From Reichenbachiella agarivorans (GTDB taxonomy: Bacteria > Bacteroidota > Bacteroidia > Cytophagales > Cyclobacteriaceae), in the NCBI RefSeq assembly GCF_025502585.1, contig NZ_CP106679.1:2015501-2079500 (forward strand): a stretch of DNA of 64,000 nt, given 5' to 3'. Under the pieces are notes generated by a model that had not been told where the DNA came from, searched no databases, and worked only from the letters and a program-made list of their open reading frames with translations. Positions within the stretch are counted from its first letter, which is position 1. Every line of letters starts with the position of its first letter. Position numbers and translations under genes: made by a program. Below are positions 1-7,624 of this stretch, piece after piece.

Positions 1-448
1 GATCTTCTTCGTGTTCGGTGAGCAGTCTCATTTCATTGCCTGTAGGAGATAGTCTTTTTTGGAACCGTATGTCGTGCAGTTTTTTCTCCATCTTGGATGG
101 ATAGAATACAGTGAGGTATTGATTGATGGTATAGCCAATGGCAAAACCTATGATCAGCGATACAAAAGTCTTGGCTATGAGGACAAAATCAGAAGTGGTC
201 GAGTGCGTACTGATCATCAGGGAGTTGATGAAGAAGGTAATACTGATGCACAAGGCCAATGCAGTGTACCAGAAGTATTTGATCTCATGTGTGATGATGA
301 ACTCATACTTGTCTGTTGGACTTTTTCGGGTGGTCAGCAGCAGTAGGTAATAGAAAAAAAGCAATCCAGCACAGGCAAGTGCTATTTGGGACCACACCAT
401 GGCAATCTGATGCCAGTAATCCACGAAGGTTTCGAATGGCTTATTCAT
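1..448 (-). CDS. Membrane protein, N-terminal part (runs off the left edge)
   Basis: An open frame starts at the ATG at 448 on the minus strand (MNKPFETFVDYW...) and stays open to base 1, so about 149 N-terminal residues are visible and the C-terminus lies outside the window. Three hydrophobic stretches are visible, around residues 20-38, 60-78 and 90-112, separated by short polar loops. A basic segment with HDIRFQKRL follows, then an acidic run at the window edge. This suggests a small integral inner-membrane domain followed by a soluble part that is not visible. I do not recognise the family and assign no function. It reads in the same direction as the three genes that follow on this strand. 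Confidence 0.6.
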   Translation of the reverse strand, partial: MNKPFETFVDYWHQIAMVWSQIALACAGLLFFYYLLLLTTRKSPTDKYEFIITHEIKYFWYTALALCISITFFINSLMISTHSTTSDFVLIAKTFVSLIIGFAIGYTINQYLTVFYPSKMEKKLHDIRFQKRLSPTGNEMRLLTEHEED

Positions 449-527
449 GTCGGTTTTTTGAAAACAAGCTTAGGATTGAATTCTGAATAAATTCCGAATT
501 TCTGGATTTTTTCGAAAAAACTGGGGC

Positions 528-1841
528 TTATTGTTGCATTTGCCCCATTTTATAAGTTTCGGTTTTGGTCAATTCTCCCTTTTTGTCGTAGTATTTCCAA
601 TCACCACTTTTTTTATTTCGAGTGTAATAGCCTTCGATTTCTATGTCTCCAGATTTGCTGTATTTGACATAGTTTCCATCCAGTCTGTCAAACTTATAAT
701 CCTTCTTTTCTTGGATCTTTCCATTCGGGTAATAGGCAATTTCTTCTCCATGTTTTTTGCCTTTTTCATAATTTTCCTTACGTAGCACTTTGCCTTTTTC
801 GTTGTAGAGGATTCTGCTACCTTCTAGTTTGCCCAAATCGTATTTTTCTTCGATATCAAGTTCACCTTTTTGTGTGTAGTATTTCCATGTGCCAGTTTTG
901 AACTCGTCTTTAAATTTTCGGGTAGCGATGAGTGTACCATGCTCGTTGTATTCTTCTTCACTATTGTCTTTCTCCAAGTTGCTGTAGTTGCTCTTGACTT
1001 TAATCTGTCCATTAGGGAAATAGACGAGGTTGACTCCAGCTCTTTTGCCGTTGCTTAGGTTGAGCTCTTGCTTGATACTGCCGTTTGGATAGTAGGAGGT
1101 GATTTTGCCATTGAGCTGTCCATTGACGTAGGTGCCAGAGGTTTCTAACTGCCCATTTTCATAGTATTTTTTGTAACTACCTTCAGTTGAGCCGTTTTTT
1201 TGATAGGTTTCGGTACTGATTTGTCCATTAGGAAAATACCCGAGCACTTGACCGTCAATCACGCCGTTTTTGTAGTTGGTCTTGGACTTGATGACTCCCG
1301 TGTCGTAGTAGGTGGTGTTGAGTCCATGTTGCTTGCCTCCTAGGTAGGTAATCTCCTCTTTCAATTGTCCGTTGGGCCAATACTCTTTGACCAGTCCGTC
1401 TGGCTTTCCTTTTTTAAACTCCGTTTCATTCTTGATTTTCCCGTCTGGATAGTAGGAATTTAATACGCCCACAAGGGTGTCATTTTTGAAGGTGCCTGAT
1501 TGGAGTAGGTTGCCAGCTTCATCAAAAACCTCGGTTGTGCCTTGTCTCATTCCTTGGTCGTAGGTAGTGGTTCGCTGAATCTGCCCATTCTCGTAGTAGT
1601 TGATGAACTCCCCGTTTCTCTTGCCTTTGTCATAGTGGCCAGTGATGAATACATACCCCTCAAAACCATACATTCTGTAGGGTCCGTCGACCACTGTGGT
1701 GTCCAGCTCTATGGTGTAATATTCTTCTTTGATCGGGTATTTTCCATCTATTTCATAATCGTATCGTGTGGTGACTTTGGTCTGTCCCAGGAGTGATAGG
1801 ACGGGAAACAAAAGGAGTGCAACGATGAATATTTTTCTCAT
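528..1841 (-). CDS. Secreted MORN-like/YwqK-type repeat protein
   Basis: The 437-residue protein begins with a clear signal peptide (MRKIFIVALLLFPVLSLLGQ), so I place the start at 1841 rather than at an upstream in-frame ATG at 1883 that would bury the signal. The mature part is a run of about fourteen 21-24-residue repeats built on G-x-x-x-x-Y-Y-x-N-G-x-[IL]-x. This is the pattern of MORN-like repeats annotated as the YwqK family of antitoxin-like proteins. In Bacteroidota such proteins are usually exported and of unknown role; the toxin-antitoxin label is historical and nothing here supports it. The repeats should form an extended beta-hairpin ladder. No T9SS sorting domain is visible at the C-terminus, which ends in KMGQMQQ. 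Confidence 0.8.
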   Translation of the reverse strand: MRKIFIVALLLFPVLSLLGQTKVTTRYDYEIDGKYPIKEEYYTIELDTTVVDGPYRMYGFEGYVFITGHYDKGKRNGEFINYYENGQIQRTTTYDQGMRQGTTEVFDEAGNLLQSGTFKNDTLVGVLNSYYPDGKIKNETEFKKGKPDGLVKEYWPNGQLKEEITYLGGKQHGLNTTYYDTGVIKSKTNYKNGVIDGQVLGYFPNGQISTETYQKNGSTEGSYKKYYENGQLETSGTYVNGQLNGKITSYYPNGSIKQELNLSNGKRAGVNLVYFPNGQIKVKSNYSNLEKDNSEEEYNEHGTLIATRKFKDEFKTGTWKYYTQKGELDIEEKYDLGKLEGSRILYNEKGKVLRKENYEKGKKHGEEIAYYPNGKIQEKKDYKFDRLDGNYVKYSKSGDIEIEGYYTRNKKSGDWKYYDKKGELTKTETYKMGQMQQ

Positions 1842-1946
1842 ATACTGTAGTAAAAAAGACTTTACACTTGTCTCAATATGCAAATGTAAAGTCTTTGAAG
1901 AAATTACGGTTGATCCTCCAATTCGTTGGGTGAATAGATCAATATT

Positions 1947-3125
1947 TTAACATCTCTGGATTACTATCGCCGAAGCGCCACCTCCACCATTGCAGATGCC
2001 TGCTACACCGATTTTTCCTTTTTTCTGATCCAAAACAGAGGTCAAGGTCGTGATGATTCGAGCTCCAGAGGCTCCTAGTGGATGTCCCAGTGAGACTGCA
2101 CCTCCGAGCACGTTGACAGTGTCGGCTTTCAGTCCGAGTTCTTTGATATTAGCCAGTGCCACCACCGAAAATGCTTCGTTGATCTCATAGTAATCTACTT
2201 CGGAAGCTGTGATTCCAGCATTTTTGATCGCTTTTGGGATGGCCAAAGCTGGTGCTGTAGTAAACCATATCGGTTCTCTAGCGGCATCCGCAAAACCGAG
2301 TATTTTGGCGATGGGTTTGAGTCCCAACTCCTCCATTTTTTCCTTGCTCATGATGATGAGAGCAGAGGCACCATCATTGATGGTAGAGGCATTGGCAGCT
2401 GTCACAGTGCCATCTGGATTGAATACCGGTCTCAGAGAAGGGATCTTCTCAAAGGCTACTTTTTTGTATTCTTCATCCTCTGAGATGAGGATGGGGTCTC
2501 CTTTTCGTTGAGGGACTTCTACAGGCACGATTTCATGCTTGAATGCTCCGTTTGTGGAGGAAGCTGTGGTTTTTTTGTAGGATGAGATGGCGTATTCATC
2601 CTGCTCCTCACGGCTGATTTTCATTTCTTTGGCGGTGTTGTCCGCACAACTGCCCATTGGGAATTTGTGATAGGGTTCCCATAGTCCATCGTGCAAGAGT
2701 CCATCGAGCATTTGTCCATGACCATAGCCATAGCCATAACGCGCTTTTGGGACATAGTATGGGATGTTGGACATGCTTTCCATGCCACCTGCGACGATTA
2801 CATCTGCTTGTCCTAGCATGATGGATTGGGCTGCTAGCATGACGGCTTTCATACCTGATGCACAGACTTTATTGACTGTCGTGCAAGGCACGTTGTACCC
2901 GATACCTGCACCTATCGAGGCTTGGCGTGCGGGAGCTTGTCCTAGGCCAGCCGAGATGACATTGCCTATGAATACCTCGTCCACTAGTTCTGCTTTGATA
3001 CCAGCCCTGTCCAAGGCTCCTTTGGTAGCTGCGGAACCTAGTTGGGTGGCAGACAGTGAAGACAGGCTACCTCCAAAACTCCCGATGGGTGTTCGGACGG
3101 CGGATATGATATATGCTTCTTTCAT
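1947..3125 (-). CDS. Acetyl-CoA C-acetyltransferase (thiolase)
   Basis: This 392-residue protein has the length and motifs of biosynthetic/degradative thiolase II. The acylated nucleophile is Cys88 (NKVCASGMKA), His348 lies in the GHPLGASGAR motif, and the second active-site Cys378 in GICNGGGGAS. The family condenses two acetyl-CoA to acetoacetyl-CoA, or runs in reverse, in the cytoplasm. It feeds ketone-body or polyhydroxyalkanoate metabolism, or ends beta-oxidation. No phaB, hbd or CoA-transferase gene is adjacent, so the direction cannot be inferred from context. The gene is complete and lies 45 bp downstream of the unknown helical protein gene on the same strand, so the two may be cotranscribed. 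The family call is firm; the symbol (atoB/phaA/thlA) is left open. Confidence 0.92.
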   Translation of the reverse strand: MKEAYIISAVRTPIGSFGGSLSSLSATQLGSAATKGALDRAGIKAELVDEVFIGNVISAGLGQAPARQASIGAGIGYNVPCTTVNKVCASGMKAVMLAAQSIMLGQADVIVAGGMESMSNIPYYVPKARYGYGYGHGQMLDGLLHDGLWEPYHKFPMGSCADNTAKEMKISREEQDEYAISSYKKTTASSTNGAFKHEIVPVEVPQRKGDPILISEDEEYKKVAFEKIPSLRPVFNPDGTVTAANASTINDGASALIIMSKEKMEELGLKPIAKILGFADAAREPIWFTTAPALAIPKAIKNAGITASEVDYYEINEAFSVVALANIKELGLKADTVNVLGGAVSLGHPLGASGARIITTLTSVLDQKKGKIGVAGICNGGGGASAIVIQRC

Positions 3126-3170
3126 TATCGTGTTTTTTTGGGTTGTTTGAGATCAAATGTAATCAATGCC

Positions 3171-4715
3171 TTAGTCCATAGTTAAACGAACAGAGGCTTT
3201 TTCTTGGATGATATCTTGTACAGGACGATTTTCTATTTTGGATTCTAGCCAAGAGATAATGTCAAAATAGAGGAAGGCACGTTTCTCATAGGGATCCTTG
3301 GACAGCATCAGTAGGTTGTCTCGCAATGTTTCGAAGCGTTTTTTCAGTTCCTGCTCGGTGATGTTGGTTTTCAATCTTACGAGGAAGTTGAGGATGTATT
3401 TTTGAAACTGGTGTAGGTCTTCTTTTTTCAAGAGAAATCGATAAGTCGATCTGACGTAGTATTCGATCAGCTCCATGTTGCCTAGTTCATAATGGCTGAT
3501 CAGGTTGACAATCCGTGCAAACCCGTGAATGTCCTCTCTTACATCCACTTCGTGAGAGTTGATGATTTTGTTGAGCCAGATGATTGCAGTTTTAAAGTCG
3601 TTGTTTCCAAAATATAGACAGGCGGTTTTGAAATACATGATCACCCTAGAGTGAGGGTCTAGCTGCAAGGCAAAGTGCTCGATACCTGGCATGATTCGAT
3701 CCATCAAATCCACACCTCTTTGGAAGTCACCCTTCATAAATAGCCGGTTAAACTCATGCACAAAGGTGTACTTCTGCAATTTCAGCCTGATGTTTTCATT
3801 GAGATAGGCGGAGGGAAGGTTGTTGAGGGCTCGGAGTTCTCTGGTGGTGTTTTGAAACTCACGGTACCTCAATAGCTTGTTTTGAGCAATCAATAAGTGG
3901 TTGAGACTAGAAATATAGGTTTCCAATCTAGACTGAATCAGTGTTTTGTTACCTGTGAAAAGTGCAACGAGCTTGTTGGCATACTCATAGCCTCGTTCAA
4001 AATCTTGGATAAAAAAGTAATATCCTATGTAGAGATTGTAAAGGCTTATTTTTTCACTGACAGAAAACGTTGATTTATCGAATTGGGGAAGATTGGCAGT
4101 GAATACAGCATTGATTTCGTTGAAGTCATTTTCGTGTCGGATGAATCCGATTTTCTTGTACATCGCTTGCAGCTTGTACTGTAGGTTGGAAAACGAATTG
4201 ATGTGGTTGATGCGGGTAGTCGTTTCTTCTGTTTCTCTAATGATTTTGTTGGTGCGTTCGAGCCCTCCTTTGGTAGAATGGGTGAGCATCTGTTTTTCCC
4301 ATTTCAGTATCTCTAGTTGCATCTCCAAGTTGTCACTTTTGATGGCCAATTTCTTGGCTTTTTTGATGATGTCAGCACATTGGGTGTATAAGCTTTTGTT
4401 GAATAAAATCTCAGCATGATCTACCATGTCACGGATGCGGATATTAGGCAAAGTACTTGAGTTATAATCTCTTAAAGTGTCAAGTATTTTGGTGTACAAA
4501 TGCGCCTTGAGGTTGGACAACTGCTGTGGTTTGAGTTCTGGGTCTTTGGTCAAAATCTCTTCATCATCAAAGTGTTTTTGTTGGTCAATGATGCTAAACA
4601 ATCTGGAATATTTGGCATCATCGGTACCTTCGTTGGAAAGTTTGAAGTAGCGTTTCTCACTTTTTTTGAGAGACTTGATGAGAAGAAATAATGAGTCAGA
4701 TCTTTCTTTAGACAT
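3171..4715 (-). CDS. Alpha-helical TPR-like protein of unknown function
   Basis: A 514-residue protein without signal peptide or membrane segment. It is almost entirely helical, rich in Leu/Lys/Asn/Tyr, with loosely repeated helix pairs that resemble degenerate tetratricopeptide repeats (for example around residues 110-160 and 330-400). The N-terminus is strongly charged (KSLKKSEKRYFKLS) and includes the phrase LSNLKAHLYTKILDTLR. I believe similar proteins occur in other Cytophagales genomes, but I do not recognise a named family and propose no function. A cytoplasmic scaffold or protein-protein interaction role would fit. It is transcribed divergently from leuA, with 146 bp between the two start codons. 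Confidence 0.7.
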   Translation of the reverse strand: MSKERSDSLFLLIKSLKKSEKRYFKLSNEGTDDAKYSRLFSIIDQQKHFDDEEILTKDPELKPQQLSNLKAHLYTKILDTLRDYNSSTLPNIRIRDMVDHAEILFNKSLYTQCADIIKKAKKLAIKSDNLEMQLEILKWEKQMLTHSTKGGLERTNKIIRETEETTTRINHINSFSNLQYKLQAMYKKIGFIRHENDFNEINAVFTANLPQFDKSTFSVSEKISLYNLYIGYYFFIQDFERGYEYANKLVALFTGNKTLIQSRLETYISSLNHLLIAQNKLLRYREFQNTTRELRALNNLPSAYLNENIRLKLQKYTFVHEFNRLFMKGDFQRGVDLMDRIMPGIEHFALQLDPHSRVIMYFKTACLYFGNNDFKTAIIWLNKIINSHEVDVREDIHGFARIVNLISHYELGNMELIEYYVRSTYRFLLKKEDLHQFQKYILNFLVRLKTNITEQELKKRFETLRDNLLMLSKDPYEKRAFLYFDIISWLESKIENRPVQDIIQEKASVRLTMD

Positions 4716-4754
4716 TGTAATTAAAATTTACTCTAACAACGTGATATGACGTAT

Positions 4755-4762
4755 TATGTTTG
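4755..4762 (+). promoter_or_regulatory. Candidate -7 element upstream of leuA
   Basis: TATGTTTG matches the Bacteroidota -7 consensus TAnnTTTG exactly, 100 bp before the leuA start. No convincing TTG-type -33 element lies at the expected distance, so the assignment is tentative. A small hairpin (TTAGCGA/TCGCTAA, 4809-4826) lies in the presumed leader. No Leu-rich leader peptide is visible here. Confidence 0.3.
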
Positions 4763-4861
4763 TTTTATTCAGTTTAGAGATCGTAATTAAATGAAACAAA
4801 GGTATTTTTTAGCGATAATTCGCTAATTAATTTTGGAGGATTACAATTTTAAAGTACAACT

Positions 4862-6019
4862 ATGGACAATCGCATTTACATATTCGATACGACGCTAAGA
4901 GATGGAGAACAAGTGCCTGGCTGCAGACTAGACACCAGAGACAAGTTGCTGATAGCTGAAGAATTGGAGTTGTTGGGTGTTGATGTCATAGAAGCAGGAT
5001 TCCCTATCTCAAGCCCAGGTGACTTTGAGTCCGTATCTGAGATTGCAAAGCTAGTCAAAAATGTGACGGTTTGTGGATTGACCAGAGCGGTACAAAAGGA
5101 TATCGAAGTAGCAGCTGAGGCTTTGAAGCATGCCAAGTTTCCTAGAATCCACACTGGAATCGGGACTTCTGATCAGCATGTATTCACTAAAATCAAAACT
5201 ACCCGTGAAGATATCCTAGAGAGAAGCAAGCAAGCTGTCAAATGGGCTAAGAAATATGTAGAGGATGTAGAATTCTACGCTGAGGATGCAGGACGCACAG
5301 ACAATGTCTTCTTGGCACAGGTGGTAGAAGCAGTGATCGCTGCTGGAGCTACTGTAGTCAATATTCCTGACACAACAGGCTACTGCCTTCCAGAAGAATA
5401 CGGTGCTAAAATCAAGTACCTCAAAGAAAATGTCAAAGGCATAGAGAAGGCCATCTTGTCAACACATTGTCACAATGATCTCGGTTTGGCGACTGCCAAC
5501 TCAATAGCAGGTGTGCAAAATGGTGCCAGACAAATCGAATGTACCATCAATGGTATCGGAGAGAGAGCAGGTAATACCTCTCTCGAAGAAGTCGTGATGA
5601 TCATGCGCAAGCACAACTGGATGAAGTGTGATACCAAAATCGATGCAAAGAGACTCAATGCCATGAGTAGATTGGTCTCCGAAAAAATGAGAATGCCAGT
5701 GCAGCCCAACAAAGCGATCGTAGGATCCAATGCGTTTGCTCACTCATCGGGGATTCATCAGGATGGTGTGATCAAGAATAGAGACAATTATGAGATCATC
5801 GACCCAGCAGAAGTGGGAGTGAATGAGTCTTCGATCATCCTGACTGCCAGAAGCGGTCGTGCAGCCTTGAACTATAGATTGGAAAACATTGGGGTGAAGT
5901 TGTCCAAAGAGGAATTGGAAATAGCTTACAATGCTTTCTTGACTGTAGCAGATACACACAACGTCGTAGATGAAACCTTGCTAAGAGAACTGGTCAGTAG
6001 TTTGGCCATCAATGCATAA
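4862..6019 (+). CDS. leuA: 2-isopropylmalate synthase, short form
   Basis: The 385-residue protein opens with the DRE-TIM metallolyase motif ([13 protein letters not shown], residues 9-21) and has the metal-binding HCHNDLG motif and [13 protein letters not shown] segment of LeuA-type enzymes. The family condenses acetyl-CoA with 2-oxoisovalerate to start leucine synthesis. It ends shortly after the catalytic and linker domains and has no C-terminal LeuA allosteric domain, which full-length enzymes (about 500 residues) use for leucine feedback. From memory, a form of about 385-390 residues is usual in Bacteroidota. Homocitrate or citramalate synthase has a similar size. The downstream ilvEDBN-ilvA genes favour LeuA, and ilvA makes a citramalate route unnecessary. 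leuB, leuC and leuD are not in the window. Confidence 0.85.
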   Translation: MDNRIYIFDTTLRDGEQVPGCRLDTRDKLLIAEELELLGVDVIEAGFPISSPGDFESVSEIAKLVKNVTVCGLTRAVQKDIEVAAEALKHAKFPRIHTGIGTSDQHVFTKIKTTREDILERSKQAVKWAKKYVEDVEFYAEDAGRTDNVFLAQVVEAVIAAGATVVNIPDTTGYCLPEEYGAKIKYLKENVKGIEKAILSTHCHNDLGLATANSIAGVQNGARQIECTINGIGERAGNTSLEEVVMIMRKHNWMKCDTKIDAKRLNAMSRLVSEKMRMPVQPNKAIVGSNAFAHSSGIHQDGVIKNRDNYEIIDPAEVGVNESSIILTARSGRAALNYRLENIGVKLSKEELEIAYNAFLTVADTHNVVDETLLRELVSSLAINA

Positions 6020-6021
6020 GC

Positions 6022-6192
6022 ATGAATATGAAAGACAAAATAAATGATACTAAGTCTAGCGTTTTGACTCAGAAGAGTAAGAACAAAGACAATGTACGTC
6101 AGGAATTGGAATTGACCAGTCGGGTGTTTTTGGCTTCAAGCCATTGCCGTGGCACCAGTGACAATTACCTGTTTGCATTTGGGGCAGAGTAA
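6022..6192 (+). CDS. Possible small ORF (56 aa) after leuA
   Basis: An ATG-started frame begins two bases after the leuA stop codon and runs 56 codons (MNMKDKINDTKSS... ending YLFAFGAE). The first half is polar and basic; the second contains an SSHCRGTSDN segment. I recognise no family. A 7-bp hairpin (GCAGAGT/ACTCTGC, 6184-6200) overlaps its stop codon without a T-run. It could be a translationally coupled small protein or chance read-through of the leader region; its tight spacing to leuA is the only support. Confidence 0.25.
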   Translation: MNMKDKINDTKSSVLTQKSKNKDNVRQELELTSRVFLASSHCRGTSDNYLFAFGAE

Positions 6193-6344
6193 TACTCTGC
6201 TATGAGGATTGACGAAATCGCAGAAGGTGATTTTTGGAGGATGATGAGAGAGTGTCAAAGCTTGATTCATCTTAGGTTGCATTTTGTTAGCATGTAGAGT
6301 AGGTAGAGGATGAGCTTCTATTTTTTTAAAAAGCGTACATTTTT

Positions 6345-6376
6345 TTTGGATGTGAATTTTAAAATGATCTACTTTG
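6345..6376 (+). promoter_or_regulatory. Candidate promoter for the ilv attenuator region
   Basis: TTTG at 6345-6348 and TACTTTG at 6370-6376 are 21 bp apart. This resembles the Bacteroidota -33 TTTG and -7 TAnnTTTG pair, although the -7 box is one base short. It lies 16 bp before the first leader-peptide start, as expected for a transcript that begins just ahead of an attenuator. Confidence 0.35.
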
Positions 6377-6392
6377 GCAATAATTGATAGAA

Positions 6393-6461
6393 ATGAAAAG
6401 AATTATTGTCATAGCATTAACGATTGTAGCGGTGGTCACAGTGGCCATGGATCGGGAATGA
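6393..6461 (+). CDS. ilv leader peptide 1 (22 aa, Ile/Val-rich)
   Basis: The ORF encodes MKRIIVIALTIVAVVTVAMDRE, with four Ile, five Val, one Leu and two Thr, so about half of its codons are for branched-chain amino acids or threonine. It is followed 27 bases later by a rho-independent terminator. The segment covering its stop codon can pair with the terminator's 5' arm. This is the layout of classical ribosome-mediated attenuation, as in the E. coli ilv and thr leaders: stalling at Ile/Val codons would leave the stop-codon segment free to form the antiterminator. It lies upstream of ilvE-D-B-N. Confidence 0.8.
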   Translation: MKRIIVIALTIVAVVTVAMDRE

Positions 6462-6520
6462 TATATCAATAATTTTAAAAATATTTGAAGCGTCATTCCC
6501 ACAAAGAATGACGCTTTTTT
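6454..6520 (+). terminator. Attenuator 1: antiterminator/terminator pair
   Basis: The terminator stem is AGCGTCATTC (6489-6498) with GAATGACGCT (6506-6515), a perfect 10-bp stem with a 7-nt loop, followed by a T-run to 6520. The competing antiterminator is GGGAATGA (6454-6461), which ends exactly on the leader-1 stop codon, paired with TCATTCCC (6493-6500), 8 bp and perfect. The two structures share 6493-6498, so they exclude each other. A ribosome at the stop codon would mask the first segment and allow termination. Confidence 0.8.
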
Positions 6521-6546
6521 ATTGCCCAAACAACAAAGACATCAAA

Positions 6547-6606
6547 GTGATAACAATTATTGACATATTAACTATTGTCACTGTGGCTGTGCTATACAGT
6601 TGCTGA
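6547..6606 (+). CDS. ilv leader peptide 2 (19 aa, GTG start)
   Basis: From GTG the frame reads MITIIDILTIVTVAVLYSC: five Ile, three Val, two Leu, three Thr. It aligns with leader 1 at peptide level (IIDILTIV versus IIVIALTIV) and at DNA level, with GTG falling opposite the ATG of leader 1. The two therefore look like a tandem duplication whose second start codon drifted. An in-frame ATG at 6508 inside terminator 1 would give a 32-residue version. A second terminator follows. Confidence 0.72.
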   Translation: MITIIDILTIVTVAVLYSC

Positions 6607-6663
6607 GAGAGGTATATAGATGAAAAATCAGAAGCCTTTCTCTTTGCAGTGAAAGGCTTTTTT
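6601..6663 (+). terminator. Attenuator 2: antiterminator/terminator pair
   Basis: The terminator stem is AAGCCTTTC (6632-6640) with GAAAGGCTT (6651-6659), followed by six T (6658-6663), 38 bases before the ilvE start. The alternative pairing is TGCTGAGAGAGG (6601-6612), spanning the leader-2 stop codon, with 6637-6648. It has 11 pairs, three of them G-U, with one T/T mismatch. As in attenuator 1, the upstream arm overlaps the leader stop codon and the downstream arm overlaps the terminator stem. It is less perfect than attenuator 1. Confidence 0.68.
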
Positions 6664-6700
6664 GTGATCAAAGGGATTTAAAATAAAACTGAAATAGACA

Positions 6701-7591
6701 ATGTATTACAACGAAAATTCGATTCTTTACCTAGATGGCAAATGGGTAAAAGCTGCTGAAGCAAAGGTCGATTTGTACAGCCAAACCATGCACCATGGCA
6801 ATGGCGTATTCGAAGGGATACGGTCTTATGGCAGTGCTGCTGGACCCAACATTTTTCGTGCAAAACAACACTTCGAAAGATTGAAGTATTCGGCAGAAAG
6901 AATGGCTATCAAGTTTCCCTACTCAGTGGACGAACTCGTAAAAATTGCCTACGAGTTGATAGAAAAAAATAACATAGACAATGCCTACATCCGCCCGTTG
7001 ATTTATCTCGGAGCAAACATGAAGTTGATCACCTGCGGTGAGACGCACATCATGATGGCAGCATGGGAGTGGCCCCCCTATTTGGGAGATGAAGCACTCA
7101 AAGTCATGATTAGCTCATACCAAAGGCCCAACCCGAAATCTATTCCGATAGACGCCAAGGTGACGGGTAACTATACCAACTCGATCCTCGCAACCAATGA
7201 GGCTAAGAAAAATGGTTTTGACGAAGCATTGCTTTTGGATTCGGATGGTTATGTATCTGAAGGTTCGGGACAAAACTTCTTTTATGTAAAGGATGGAGTG
7301 ATTTACACCCCGCCGCTGGGAAATATCCTACCCGGAATCACCAGAGCTACTATCATCGAGTATGCGATGGAGCTAGGTTACCCTGTGGTAGAAAAGCTTT
7401 TTGTCCCAGAAGATATGAGAGGTGCCGAAGTAGCATTTTTCACAGGCACCGCGACGGAGATCGCAAGCATTGCTTCCATTGACGACATGGAGTTCAAAAA
7501 AGATTGGAAAGAAACGATAGCCTACGAGTTGTTTCAGATGTACAGGGCGAGAGTCACCAATGAGGAGTTGAGTGAGTCAGCAGTAGGATAA
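6701..7591 (+). CDS. ilvE: Branched-chain-amino-acid aminotransferase
   Basis: A 296-residue fold-type IV PLP enzyme. The Schiff-base lysine is Lys153 in DAKVTGNYTNS, and the substrate and cofactor segments FEGIRSYG, EGSGQNFF and FTGTATEI are intact. It performs the last step of Ile, Val and Leu synthesis, transferring the amino group of glutamate to the 2-oxo acids in the cytoplasm; it also acts in breakdown. It is the first structural gene after the two tandem attenuators, which suggests it heads a transcript ilvE-ilvD-ilvB-ilvN whose expression depends on charged Ile/Val/Leu/Thr tRNAs. ilvD starts 33 bp downstream. Length is normal for the family. Confidence 0.93.
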   Translation: MYYNENSILYLDGKWVKAAEAKVDLYSQTMHHGNGVFEGIRSYGSAAGPNIFRAKQHFERLKYSAERMAIKFPYSVDELVKIAYELIEKNNIDNAYIRPLIYLGANMKLITCGETHIMMAAWEWPPYLGDEALKVMISSYQRPNPKSIPIDAKVTGNYTNSILATNEAKKNGFDEALLLDSDGYVSEGSGQNFFYVKDGVIYTPPLGNILPGITRATIIEYAMELGYPVVEKLFVPEDMRGAEVAFFTGTATEIASIASIDDMEFKKDWKETIAYELFQMYRARVTNEELSESAVG

Positions 7592-7619
7592 ATTAGAACT
7601 AGGATTAGAAATTAGATTA
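7591..7619 (+). repeat. Heptamer-repeat tract, inverted orientation (ilvE/ilvD spacer)
   Basis: The spacer between ilvE and ilvD consists of copies of ATTAGAA/ATTAGAT-like units, the reverse complement of the TCTAANN heptamers seen at 11651, 18028 and 59061. It ends five bases before the ilvD ATG. Confidence 0.5.
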
Positions 7620-7624
7620 TATAA

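Noticed and set aside
528-1841. YwqK-type protein as antitoxin of a toxin-antitoxin pair
   Set aside because: It has a signal peptide, is 437 residues long and has no toxin-like neighbour; only the repeat type matches the family label.
4833-4840. GGAGG motif before leuA as a ribosome binding site
   Set aside because: It is about 25 bases from the ATG, too far, and Bacteroidota seldom rely on Shine-Dalgarno pairing.
6193-6700. T-box or known riboswitch in the long ilv leader
   Set aside because: No T-box sequence or other recognised riboswitch core is visible; leader peptides with competing hairpins explain the region better.
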